Assembly: GCA_029216955.1 (NCBI GenBank)
Contig: JANAVB010003400.1
Location: forward strand, 20,161,988 to 20,225,987
Reading direction: 5' to 3'
Source: Iris pallida
Lineage: Eukaryota; Streptophyta; Magnoliopsida; Asparagales; Iridaceae
DNA: 64,000 nt
Shown: one piece after another, positions 1 through 11,972 of the stretch
Layout of the letters: every line of letters starts with the position of its first letter
Numbering within the stretch: position 1 is the stretch's first letter
Program-made: the position numbers and the translations under genes
The notes under the pieces: generated by a model
The model's input: only the letters and a program-made list of their open reading frames with translations
What the model was told of the DNA's origin: nothing
Database searches by the model: none

Positions 1-2656
1 AATATCAAGTACGGGTGTTTGTCTTTCTAAAACAGGCGAAAGGCAAAAATAAAGAGTTCATAGAAGACATGAATTCGAATGAGTGGTTTAAAGACGACTG
101 AATAAGTTCCAAAAAGTGTTGCCAAGGCAGTCGCGGGTGAGACTCTAGGGCCAAGTTTGACTATGTCTCCATACGCATAGAATAATATATGAAAAGCGAA
201 CCGAAGTACAATAGGTTGATCAGACCATCATGTACCGGTTCTGATTAGACAATATGTTAGTGGGAGCGACCCAATAAAATATGTCGTGATCAAGCTTGAT
301 AAGAAAATAAGCTTGCAAAATTTATGCTAAGTTAGCATTAAAAATAGTCAAAGTATAAGTAAGGGACCATGATAAAGGGAATTAAATAGTCCAAGGTTCT
401 TTAAAAATCAAATCTTGCCCAAAGTTTGGGCCTATACAGTCGGCTTGGTTGACTAGATAAGTTAGGTCCACTGAATTCTATGGTCCAAGTGAACCTATCA
501 ATGTGGTCCACAAAAATATTGGTTAGGTCGTGAGGTATTCTACCCAACTTACAAGAGTTAAACTAGTAGTGTGATGGATAATGAGTTAAGCAATCAAGGT
601 AAGGCACAAAATTAAGCATTAAAGGAAATCAAGTAGAACATCATCACATATCAGGTTGAAAGAATTTAGTCGAGATTGAGTCCCTAAGTAAAGTCAGGAA
701 GTATTTTGGTGTCGTGGTAGAGGTTATAGCTTAGCCATTTTGACCAGAAAGTCATATCAAGAAAATAGTGTACAAGGAGACGAGTTTTAGTAGGACATGA
801 TATATCTACATGAAGGTGGGCTCGTCTAGGTCTTGCATATGGAATTTGTTGGAAGGAAAAGTCTAGTGTTGTGCTCCAAATATCCAAGTCATGGTAAAGG
901 ACACAAAAGAATTCAAAATAGAAAGTGGGAGTTCATGAGATAATGATCAACGCACAAAATAAATGACTAAGCTAAAGCATAAAATAATGATAATTCAGAT
1001 TCTAGTAAATCAAGGTAAAATAAGTTAGAAATACAATTTCTAAAGATATGATAACCACTTAGATGGAGTATGATTAAGGAACAATCTAATCATTTCTCAA
1101 GTTTCAAATGATTAGAAAGTCACGATAAAAGCTAGATTTGAGGGAATGTCGAGTGAGTCAAGATTGAAATATAACCACATGATTTTGTAGATGACTAACA
1201 ACACTTGTGTATATGCTACTATCATGGCCATGAGGGATATGACAATTAGCGTGGAATCCTTCTAACCCATTAGGGTTATCATGGTGGCCTATCATTAAAA
1301 TTTAAAAACTCAAGTCGCCTTCAAAAAGTTTCTAATTAAGTTTTCCAAAATGAACAAGCATAAGTTGTATTCACTCCAAGCTGTCTAATTTAATCATGAT
1401 TAAACGTTTAATCCCTTCCATAAATCTCCAAGTGAACTTTCATCACGTTACTACTAAATTCTTTTTTTTCTCAAGATTTAATGTTTTCACTCCAACCTTC
1501 GACTCAAGAGTTCATAAACCATGAATCTATAAAAAAAATTCAATATTTCTTAATGACTTTAAAACTCCAAAAAATCCTCAAGTTAGATCCTTAGCATATC
1601 ATGAGCAATCTAAAAAATTTTGCTCAATATTTTAACGCACTCATCAATCATAACCTCAATTCTAATTCAAACAAACATAATCTCAACTTTTAAATGGTAA
1701 TCCCTTTAATCAATCCAAATGACTTTTCATTACATCGTTAGTAACTTTTCCAAAAATTTAATATTAGCAATTCATTTTTTTATTAAAACTCAATACTAAA
1801 AAAAATTTAATCAAAATTTGATATCCATAATCACAACTTTTTAAACCCAAAAATCTAAATAGATTTGTAAATCCTCAATCAAATGACACGATTTCAAATT
1901 TGAAATTTTTCTCAACAATCGTCTCCATTTCTTCCAAATATTTTAAACCAAAATTTCAATATCACTACTTCAAACATGAAATTCAAAATTTCATGAACTT
2001 ATTAATTGTGAACCATACAATCCAATTTAAAACCTTAGGAGTTTACCAAGCTTTATCAATCGCTCTCATAAATCTTACAACAAAATAAAAATTTTTTTCA
2101 ACTCTCTTTATATCTCTTCAAGGATGTATAACTATAATTCACGGGATCATAAATATTTTTCAAAGACTTCAAAAATCAAAATTAATTCAATTTCCTTTCT
2201 CAATTGTATATAGATTCCACTATCCTTTTGTAGATCCAAATAAAGTAAAAATCCTTCGAAGTTAATAATGTTGCTACTACCCAACATGGAATTTACTAAT
2301 CCCTAAGTTCATACTTCTTGGAAATATGGTCCCTCTATCCTAATATCTTTATAACTCAAATATGATCTCAATGCATACTAGTTGTCAATGTATTCATTCT
2401 AGCCATGTGGTTGACCTATGAGCATATATTAGTGTAGTTATTTTCCTATCAAGTGTGGAAATAAGGATTACGGTAGAAAGAGCTCAAGCAAGATGTAGAT
2501 CAATAAAGTTGAACAAGTGATTCGAAAAATTTAATCAAGGAAGAGGGTCAAGCAGGTGGATGAGATCCTATACTCTAATCCTATATTGCAGGCCCGTTTG
2601 GTACAGTCGTGTAACCGAAACGGCAAACTTGACCTGCATGGGCCACCACAAAAATA
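1..2656. other. AT-rich non-coding stretch, degraded repeat
   Basis: No recognisable gene. The longest open frames are under 70 codons and show no domain signature. The sequence is AT-rich, strongly so from about 1300 to 2250. The last bases before 2657, read on the minus strand, match the start of the internal region of the Tekay element at 11712 (8-base spacer plus PBS-like site), so at least the right end is the leader of a minus-strand Ty3 element. I could not find gag or pol further left. The rest may be its decayed body or older repeat. Confidence 0.5.
2631..2648 (-). other. Primer-binding-site-like sequence of the minus-strand Tekay-like element
   Basis: On the minus strand the 18 bases read TGGTGGCCCATGCAGGTC. 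They lie 8 bases beyond the LTR edge at 2657. The element at 7882-21072 has the same 18 bases with one change (11720-11737), also 8 bases from its LTR. TGG at the start pairs with a tRNA CCA end. It is not the usual initiator-Met site, although the outer positions fit that site. Confidence 0.5.
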
Positions 2657-4361
2657 TGTCATGCCCCAGTCCCAAAATACTTGGAACTAGATACGTATTA
2701 TGCCATCTGTATACATACGAGTATAAGAGATGTTCATATGTATATATAAGCTGTGAAATGTAGAAAGCCATGACAAACTAAATAAATCTCATCCACAATT
2801 ACTAAGGTTTAATGATATGATCAAATAGTCATTTGTACAAACGTTGGACGAAGAAATATTCGCTACCAACAAATTTAAATAATAAGAAATGTACAAATAA
2901 ATAATTTGGTCGAGCGAAGCAAATGACGAGTCCAAGAGTAATCATCATGAAGGAAGGAAAACATGGCCTTAGCTAGAGCACCTGCAAGAAATCACGAAAC
3001 ACACACCTGGAGAGATCACCAGGTCCTCAGAGGGACGTAACAAGATACATAATATCATGCCAATAAACTGAATAATAAAAGCTCAACATAAAAGTATACA
3101 TGAGTAAAGGTTCCTAACCATTCTAGGTGGAATAATGCACTTTAGAAGACAATATTCTACGCAGGAGCTTAGGTGTTCAGCATAGATGGAGAGAGAGAGT
3201 GGCAGAAGGTAGCACTCATAAGAGACACTATCAGCCATGGGCAGAAAGTAGCGCTCATCCGAGTCACTATCGGCCCCGGGGAAGTAAGTAGCGCTCATAC
3301 GAGACACTATCGGCCCAAATCTTTGTGTGTACTGAACATGTAGCCCCTACGCTAATAACTGTCTCCTCCCTCCCCATGACACTATACATGTGTCGACTCC
3401 ACGATACTGTTTGATCCTTAATAACTGCCAAGTCTTCTACACAATCTATTGGCAGTTATATCCTAACGCACGACCTGTACGCACCGATGTACGGTCGATA
3501 CGCAAGTTCGAAGTTATATGCGACTCATAACTCACACAACCCGTGGCACATCGTGATAGTTTATGAGATGCTCTAAACATACGGTAGTCCCTTAACTCTA
3601 AGCCAATTGCATAAAATATAGAAATTTGCATCTACATATAGTTTTGAAAGAATAACTTGATAAGAAATAAAACATGCATGATATTGAGCAAGAAATTTAA
3701 ACAGTAAAGGCAAGATGTCTTGCCTGGTAGTGGGCCTGGAGTGATGCTATGATCCGACAAGTCCGAGAAGTCCATTAGCCAAGATTGATGTACAAGGGTC
3801 CAAAATTCACGAGATAAATAGGGAAGGATGATTAGTCATGATTGAGACTTTCTAATCTATTAGATTTTGAAAAGAAATATCTTAATATAAAAATATATTT
3901 TTATCTAGAAAACTATTTGGATATTACAAAAAATTAAAACTAGATTTTATTAAAAAAAACATGTTTTAGAAAAAAATACTTTTAAAAACCAAAAATTCTT
4001 TTGGCTAATTTCTAAGTTTTTGTCAAACTAATATTTTAGATTGAATTTATATTTTCAAAAATATTTTTAGATGAATACAACATAATTTTAGAAATTCTCC
4101 AAGGTAAAAACCCTACTTTGAGAACTATAATTTTGACAAATAAATTATTTTGCATAGATAGAAAATTTTGCGTTAATAACTCATAGCCCTTAATATATTT
4201 CTTTTTAAACAAGTAGTTTTTATCTACTTTAGTTAATAAAATATTTAACATAAATAATTGGTACTAATAATACAACAATAATAAAGATCCTAATAATATT
4301 TAAGTTCATTTATCAAATCATTATACAACAAATGTTCTTACTAACATTAAACAAAACAATT

Positions 4362-4387
4362 ATTAATAATAAATATAATAATCATAA

Positions 4388-4433
<46 letters not shown>

Positions 4434-4455
4434 GATAATAATAATAATATTAATG
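4362..4455. repeat. (AAT)n microsatellite
   Basis: Interrupted AAT/TAA trinucleotide run inside the minus-strand LTR, close to a (GA)n run at 4504-4538. Confidence 0.9.
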
Positions 4456-4500
4456 ATATAAATCTCAAATATCTATACTGCTTTCCTCCCAAACTTCACA

Positions 4501-4503
<3 letters not shown>

Positions 4504-4538
<35 letters not shown>
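4504..4538. repeat. (GA)n microsatellite
   Basis: About 17 uninterrupted GA units. On the minus strand it is a CT tract at the far end of the GC-rich transcribed leader of the LTR. Confidence 0.95.
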
Positions 4539-4539
<1 letters not shown>

Positions 4540-4541
<2 letters not shown>

Positions 4542-5240
4542 AAAAAAAAGGATCGGGAGGGTTCTCACCGGCGATTGGCTCCGGCACGGTGAGCGGCTCG
4601 GCTGGAAGGGCGTGCTGAGGAACTCCGGCATGGCGGGGCGCTCCTGCTGTTCCGGCGGAACGGCAGAAGGACCTGGGTGGAGGAGTCGCCGGAACGTCGG
4701 GGAACGGATGGTGGTGCGCGGATCCGGTGCTCCGTTTGGGGAAGCTACCGTGCGCGGGGAGTGAGGAGGTGCCGGGGGATCTTGTCGCGGTGGCGGGAGC
4801 TCCTGTACCGACCAAGGAGGAAGGGGTAAGCCGGTGGCGAAGGGGCTCGAGGCGGAGCGGGAAGTCGAAGGCTCGCCGCGTCGGCGCGGCGTTCGGTGGC
4901 GGTTGCTCGGCTGAGAGCTACAGCGTCGGGTGCTACGGCTTGGGGGTCAGGACGGAGGTTAGGGTTCCTTCTTCTTCTTCTATTCTATTGTGGTCGTCGT
5001 GGTGACGGTGGTAGTAGTTTTTGGGAAGTCGCCGGAGATATTGGCGGTGACGGTGGCTTGATGGCTGGGTTCGGGGTTGGTAAGGGGTGGTGTCGGGGAC
5101 GACCAGGGGTCCTGGTGGTGCCGTCGGGGCGACGATGGTGAGTTTTGGTGACTGCAGTTGCTTGGCCCGGTTGTCGTGGCCGAGCGCAGTGGCGGTGATA
5201 ATGGTTGTGGGGTTGATGGGAAAATGATAGTTGTATGTAT
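4540..5240 (-). other. GC-rich island inside the LTR, presumed transcribed leader
   Basis: Base composition jumps from AT-rich to strongly GC-rich here. Both strands therefore hold spurious open frames up to 116 codons (minus 4465-4815) rich in Pro, Ala, Gly, Arg and Ser without a domain. It lies downstream, on the minus strand, of the TATA box at 5559-5567. I read it as 5' leader rather than a protein gene. Confidence 0.4.
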
Positions 5241-5558
5241 TTATTGTCGGAGAAGGAGGCCGCGATAGCGACTACGGTGGTGGTTGATGGCTGGGAAGGC
5301 GGCGACCAAGGAGAGGGTGATGCATGGTCGGAAAGAGAAGAGAGTGAGTCCGTATCGTGATGTCGACACGGACACAGGAGTTTGTTTAGAGGTTAGGCTT
5401 AGGATGGCGTTGGTATCCTGCGAGACACGGAAAGACGTCGAGTCCGGGGTTGTTGAACGGAACAATTTGTAACTGTAATAGAGAAAAATATAGTGGTTGG
5501 GAGGCACAGACACGATGCACAATCTGTGGATGGTAGAAAATATGGATGAGTACCTCTC

Positions 5559-5567
5559 CTTATATAG
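5559..5567 (-). promoter_or_regulatory. TATA box of the minus-strand LTR
   Basis: The minus strand reads CTATATAAG followed by GAGAGG. Transcription to the left would run through the GC-rich segment toward the PBS-like site. The plus strand reads TATATAGG, so direction is inferred from the LTR ends and PBS. Confidence 0.45.
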
Positions 5568-6215
5568 GAGGTGGGAATTCCAGTTGGATAAGGACTTACA
5601 ATGGTTTAAACTCCGATGGTTAATTCCATCTTTAATTTAAACTAATACGAAAATTTCAAATCCAATCCAAATTTAAATCATAGATAAACTCTCCATTAAA
5701 TTTAAACTCCATTTAAAATAAAATCTTTTCCAATATAATTTACCATAATTAATTGAATTTAAACCAAAACAATATTTTAAAATAGTTTTTCGGATAATAA
5801 AATATTAATATTAATTAAATTTCGAAAATAGAATAAATTTATATGTCTCGTATAAATTGAATATTTGCATAAAACCTCGTTTTTAAACTACTATTTATAT
5901 AAACTCCCATGATGTAAATTAAAGTTTTGGAAATTCCAAATGCGACACATTTTACAACTTTAAGTAATCAAAAATATTTATTATTTATTATTTGAAAAAC
6001 CAAGATTTTTAAAATAAAATGTTTTTACGTAATATGTACCTCGCACATATTCGCACTCGATGAGACATACGAAAAATGCGAACTCGTGCACGACGTCCCA
6101 TACGACAAGTTCGTACGCGACGTATAATACGACTATGCGACGTACAAATACCAAGTAAAAATTTCAAATACTCAATTTATAAAAAAAATTAAAGTAGAAA
6201 TTTATGGGGTTTACA

Positions 6216-6913
6216 GCTTCTGATCCGGAGCAGATGAATGTGCCGTGGGAATGGAGATTGTGTGAGCATATCACCATCCTGCGCCTTATGCAGACGCAGG
6301 TTAGTAGCTGTGCCTATGAACAGTGAAGGTGTTGGCTGCAAAAGGAAGGGTACGACACCCTTGCGCGTCTAATATTGGCGCAGACAGATAGCTGCTTGGA
6401 GTGAAGACACTGGCTTCTGGAATAAAAGAAGGAAGAGGGGGTCTACCACCATATTGTTTCTGAGGTTGGCACAGGAAGGTGGCTACGCCTCTAGCTTGAA
6501 GGCTCTGGCTTCTTTAAAGTGACGAGTTACTGATATACTTCTGAGATGTTGTGCCCACAAGAATATCAGAACATGCTTCGGTGGAAGTCAATCTTCTAGC
6601 GTGTCTATCGAGAAGAAGGAAGGTTGCGCTTCAATGAGGACTGCATCCCTTGTAGATCCCTCTAGGCTTCTGTCAAATCTGTACTAGATCCTTTATAGAA
6701 GAACATAATTAGTCCTTATGTATGGTCTTGATGTGTCTACACTAGACTTTGGTAGACATGATAAAGAAGGAACTTCTCTCCATATCTTCTGTTTTGTCTT
6801 TTTAGCGCTAAGCCTTAGTCTTTTGCATCTTCTGCGCTTTGATGAAGGGATGTCTTCAGCTGAGATTTTTCATGCTTCTACACCATGCATCACACCCTCC
6901 CCATTTAAAACCT

Positions 6914-6974
<61 letters not shown>

Positions 6975-7876
6975 TCTCCTTTTTTCACATTCTTCTCCAT
7001 TTTTCTTTACTTTTCTCCTCTCCTGCTTGGACCTTCAACCATAGGAGCTAAGTCTTGAGACTTATGAAGAGATTTCTGAATCCTCCTTGGAAGAGGAGGA
7101 GAATATTAGGCTTGGATAGCTAAACACAATGAAAGTACATCTTTTTTGAGAAATAAAACATTTATTTTCTTTGGATTTTTGTTTTTCTTGATACATACTA
7201 AGGTTTCTTCATTAAATATCATTTAACATGCTTTTTTACTATTCTCTTGCAACTACATTGTGGTTTTGTTGGATTCTGGCTTGTGAATATAGTCCTCGAG
7301 TAGATCTAGGGTTTTATTTGGAACATTGGTCATTTGGTGGAGATATTTAAGATTTACTTGAGGTTTTCATGATAAACTTGTTGAGGTTGGCATATGTGGT
7401 GTACTACTAGCATTAGATCTTGTTATGGTAGCATTGGGGAGAATTAGTGCGAGATTGGAACCCCGAAAATCAGATTTTCATAGGTTTCTTGCGCCAGCAC
7501 AACATAGGCGGTACAGAGAGATGTACAGTCGGTATACCGTGGAGTACCATTTTAGTGTGAGAAATAGTTGTTGGAATTTTTCGGTATACCACCGATTTAC
7601 TGGTAGGTGACCCAAATTTGTGTATGAGTATTTTTATGAGCATGTTGACTTCCAAACCTTCTCCTACGATGTTTAGTAACCCTATATTATGAATTAGTAT
7701 CAGTACTTGAAGATTTTTATGACTTGTTGAAGTTGTATATGATATTGGAACTTGAGGACTAGCATTGTTCCAAATTACCTGGATTGTGATCATTATTTGA
7801 CGAATTTGATAATGGGAATGTACATCCTAGTAATGTACTTGATAGACTATCATAGTAGATGCACTAACTGTGTACT
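6216..7876. other. Non-coding, old repeat-derived stretch
   Basis: No gene recognised. A (CT)n run at 6918-6964 follows a TTTAAAACCTATATT stretch. Around 7515-7600 there are several GGTATACC or GGTAC-type palindromes. The sequence continues in type at 21078-21430, on the far side of the Tekay insertion, so both are halves of one older repeat split at TATGC. Confidence 0.45.
6918..6964. repeat. (CT)n microsatellite
   Basis: Uninterrupted CT dinucleotides, continuing as a looser pyrimidine tract to about 7030. Confidence 0.95.
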
Positions 7877-7881
7877 TATGC

Positions 7882-10800
7882 TGTCACCTCCAGTTTTCAA
7901 AATTTAGGAAAAATTTGTCATTTTTAATATTCTAATATTTTGTGATTATTTATTTATAAATATGATGTTTTGGGGTTTTATTTGATCGGGTTAGAGTTTT
8001 GCCTCATTTCGACTTGTGTTAGTGACCCAGGTCAGTTTTAGACCGAATTGGACCCAACCAACTTGTCATGACCAAACCCAGATATTTATTTTTGACTAAT
8101 CCTATTTGATTTTAGTGGGATTAGAGTTTAGTTAGATTTAGAACTTGGAATTAGGAGTTTCCAAGTCACCATTTTGACCCCAACTTAAAACCATTTTATT
8201 CTTTGACTTGGAGCGCATTTTTATAATATGCCAAATGCCCCAACCCCCCCCATTGCTCTTATTTTCAAGAAAACACACTCTCTCTTTCTTTTCTCTCATT
8301 TTACAAAAACCCTTTTTTCCCCTCTTTGATTTCAAGCTCTAAGTAAGTAAAATCTCTTTCCTTGCTCTAGATATCTCTCTAATCTTGGTGATAACCCTTG
8401 TTTATCTCTTATTTGTGGTTTTGATCAAGGTAGATCTAGCTTGGTGGTGGTGGAAGCATATATCTTGTGCTTTGACCTAAAAAGAAGTGAATTTGGGACT
8501 TTTCCTTGGGATTTCAACTACCAAGAGATAAACCCTCACTCTAACCTTTGTAATTACTTCTAATTAGTGTCATTTTGTATATTAGAGGATGCTCGAGGTA
8601 TAGGATAATCCATTAGAAGAGGTTTGAAATCCATTGGACCCAATTTAGGACTTTTGGCCTAGATTTAATGTCAATTTAGAGGAAAATCCTAAATTAACAT
8701 ATTTAGGTGTTGCCCAAAGCATAATTAGACATAATTAGGTTAGTTTGGGTGATATGAGGCTAGGTACGTGTCCATATTTGGATACGTGGGGTCGTTTCAT
8801 GAGAAATCATAAAAATGGGCTTTTTCGGGATTTTCGGGTTCCAACACACGGGTGAGTTTTTGCACCGACACTAGAATCGGTAAGTTAGCACTTAGAATAG
8901 GTTCTAATCATTATTTAGGACTCGTGGGTAGAATTTGGGTCGAATCTGGATAGGTTTGGTGTCCGTACCGTACGGTATCGCGAATCGGACACCTTGGAGC
9001 CGCCAAAATGACCATTTGGCCATTCGGACCTCGTGTCTCATTTTCGCTCGCGTGCGCGAGTTCGATTGCTTGTGTGGGATACGTGTCTAAGCTCTAAAGG
9101 GTAAAATTATGAGGATGTGGGTGTTTATTTATTTGGTGTGAGTGTGTGTGTGTGTTTGTTTAGTGGTTTGAGTGTGTGAGTGTGATTGAATGTGGATGTG
9201 TTGTGTGTGTAGATGTGAAGAGAGTAGAGAGGAGAGGGAGGAGGAGCTGCTGCCAAAGGGGCAACAACAACTACAGCAGTAGGAGTTGCAACAGCAACAG
9301 CTAAGAGCTGCAGCAGCAGCATGCAGTAGCAGAAGCAGCATTAGCATCTGCTAGTAGCAGCCCCAAGCCCCCATTTTGCAACCCCCTTTTGCCCCCATCT
9401 CATCCCCTATTGTCCCTTTGTGAGTGTGGGTAAGTCAGCTTGCTATGTTAGAGTATATGTTAGATGGTTTGTTAGATGTTAGATATTATTAGTAGATGTT
9501 AGAGTTTGAAGGTTTGTATAGATATTAGTTGTTAGAGATATCTTAGGATATAGAGGTAAGTTGGTATGTATGTTAGTAAGGTATTAGTTAAGATAATGTT
9601 AGTGTTAGCTTGTAGATAGATAGTATCCTATCTTAGATACTAGGATACTAGATGTGTTTCTCAGGATACTAATATGGTATCTTAGGTTGGGTTTACTTTA
9701 CCAAGGTAAATGAGACTTACCCTATTATAAGATAAAATAAGGTAAGGTAAATATGGTTTACCTTATCAAGGTAAATGAGATATACCTTAGTATAAGTTAA
9801 GGTATTGGGATACCTTCATGGTATTGGGTATACTTAGAGTCTAAGGGTAGATATCTATGGTATTAGTTAGCTAGTAGCTTAGGGTAGTTACTAGATATCT
9901 TGGTTTAGTGTATTGGTAGGTTAAGGTATATTTACCTAGGCAAAGGTATTGGATCCCAACCAACATATTGGTATTGGGATACCAATAGGGCCAAGATATG
10001 TGGTATCTTGGTAGGTAAATGCTAGGAATAGGATATCTAGGCTAGAGATGACCCCGTTTGACCATAGTTGACTGTTTTGACTCAAAGTCAACTAAAAGTC
10101 AACATTGGACCTAGAATTGACTAGAACCTGACTAGAGCTGACCAGTTGACCAAAAGTCAACTGTGAGTCAACCATTAACCTAGTTTGACCTAAATTGGAC
10201 TAGGAGTTGACCAATTGATCGAAAGTCAACTATAAGTCAACCTTTGACCTAGTTTGACTTTGTGTGACCTAGTTTGACTTAGTGTGACCTAGTTTGACCT
10301 AGTTTGACATTGTGTGACCTAGTTTGACTTAGTGTGACCTAGTTTGACTTAGTTTGACTGAGCTTGACCTAAATTTGCATATCATACACTAGAAATCATG
10401 CCAAATACTATTAAACCCTAATTAACTCTTGTATATCTCATATTTAGGTCTGTGACTATCCTTTGAGCCTCGATTACTATTGACTGCTCAGGACCGCAGA
10501 CGAGTACATTTTTTGATAGTTTTCATTGTCTTGATATCTGCTATATCCGATTCAGTTGTAGCATTTTACTTGATTTCCGACACGATGGTACATGGACTAG
10601 TATACGTTAGATCTCGTCATGAGAGGTTATTCCTGGTTTACCTGGTATATAAGTACATTGTTTGGTCTTCTTTTCTGTACTTGTATAGACACCAATTTTT
10701 GAGTGGGTTGGCCCCCTGATCTTTAAATCTTGTGTCATGATGTGTCATGGTTGGATCCATTATACTACTCGAGAATGGAGAGTTTTTAGAGTTTATGTGA

Positions 10801-11711
10801 TCAATACCCGTCCTGTATTTTTGTTACTACTTGTGTCATAAATTTACCCTCGCCTCGCGTAGGGTAAAGCCTAACCTGTGTTACTACTTGCCTCATAGCT
10901 TTCCATTGTGGTCGGCCTGATTCTTATTTTCTTGTATTTTCTGACTCATAGTCGGTCAACTGGAAGAGCCTGATAATGTGCCCCAAGCTGATCACATAAC
11001 GCTCTAATATCTCAAGGCACCGTTTAGCTTTATATTATACATCATTTATTACTGTACTACTCTACGTTCCAGTATTTCATACCCTGACATGATATTCAGA
11101 TTTACATATTCTGTTTATATTCCAGTCTTGATATTTTATTTTATATTTCATTATAACTATCTTTTTTAGAATTTGTCAATTCACATGGAACTACTGTTTG
11201 CGTTTGTACTTGCTCATATCCTGACAGGATAACTTCGTTGTGTTTTTCAGGGGATTCAGATATAGACTGCCCGACCTTCTATGGGTTTGGCGTAGACATA
11301 GTTTACTACTTGGATTCAGTGGAGCCGATTACTTTAGAGGACGCACCACCGGTAGAGATCTTAGACTAGTAGGTTTGACTGGACTTCATTCCAACTTATT
11401 ATTTTGGGTTATAGTATATATTTTTGGGATTGTATAATGTTTTAAACTTTGAACTTCTAGTTGTGACTCTATAACTTGCATCTATTTCCAGCTTTCCTAT
11501 TTCCATCATATCTTTATCACATCGGGCTTATCTTTCCTAGATGACATGTCATTGAGTTATATATATTCCTCAGTACGGAGATGACAGGTTTATATATATT
11601 ATTGATGTTAGATTTTATAAATGACCTATACAGCGTTCTATCGTCGACACTGTGGAGTAGGCTGGACGTACCCACGTGCTCGTGTCCGTAAACAGGGTAC
11701 GGATCATGACA
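7882..11711 (+). repeat. 5' LTR of element G
   Basis: It begins TGTCACCTCC and ends GGATCATGACA. At 3830 bp it is very long. From about 9125 it has a TG-rich run, then short CAG/CAA-rich stretches, TTAGATATTAG-type motifs (9430-9900), a TTGAC array (10040-10375) and a TATATAAG motif near 10648 that could be its TATA box. It differs from the 3' LTR mainly by point changes and by lacking the (TA)n expansion. Confidence 0.93.
10040..10375 (+). promoter_or_regulatory. TTGAC (W-box core) array in the 5' LTR
   Basis: By hand count there are 16 forward and 6 reverse TTGAC cores in about 330 bases, many within a 10-base unit CTAGTTTGAC. TTGAC(C/T) is the known core bound by WRKY transcription factors. 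Binding here is inference. The 3' LTR carries the same array at about 19405-19730. Confidence 0.6.
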
Positions 11712-11719
11712 CGTTTTTG

Positions 11720-11737
11720 TGGTAGCCCATGCAGGTC
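11720..11737 (+). other. PBS-like site of element G
   Basis: TGGTAGCCCATGCAGGTC lies 8 bases after the LTR end. It shares TGGTA and CAGGT, in the same places, with the initiator-Met PBS used by most plant Ty3 elements, but the seven bases between differ. The same site is conserved in the element at 2631-2648. Confidence 0.5.
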
Positions 11738-11972
11738 CATATCGCAACTAGTATGATCTCGTAATGGTACTCGACTTAGAGTACTAATTACGAGCCTGCA
11801 GTTAGGATATAGGTTTCTAGGTTATGATAGGAGTTACTCAGTCACATTTTAGAAAAAAAATATGATCTTTTGATTATCATGACAACTCTTCTTGTATTTC
11901 AATTTAATTGTTCTTCTTTGATAATATCTTATCTTATGTCATATTGATTTTTTGCTCGAATCTGTCTCCAGG

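Larger units (their letters stand above)
2657..6215 (-). repeat. LTR of a Tekay/Del-like Ty3 element, minus orientation (5' LTR or its remnant)
   Basis: Read on the minus strand it starts TGTAAACCCC and ends GGGGCATGACA, like the LTRs at 7882 (TGTCACCTCC) and 21072 (GGGTCGTGACA). A TATA box (5559-5567), a GC-rich leader and a CT tract follow in the minus direction, as in a promoter-bearing LTR. The leader and PBS-like site sit at its left edge, which makes it a 5' LTR. The flanking pentamers AAATA and GCTTC do not match, so it is not a clean solo LTR. No partner LTR is visible; it is probably outside the window or lost. Confidence 0.6.

Noticed and set aside
4465..4815. 116-codon minus-strand open frame
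   Set aside because: GC-rich, low-complexity, ends in a translated (CT)n run, and overlaps equally long frames on the other strand.
2657..6215. Clean solo LTR
   Set aside because: The flanking pentamers differ (AAATA, GCTTC) and a leader with a PBS-like site follows on the left, so it is the 5' end of a larger element.
10480..10719. 79-codon hydrophobic open frame in the 5' LTR of G, with a counterpart at 19841-20101
   Set aside because: Same reason: LTR duplication explains the conservation, and there is no start context or domain.
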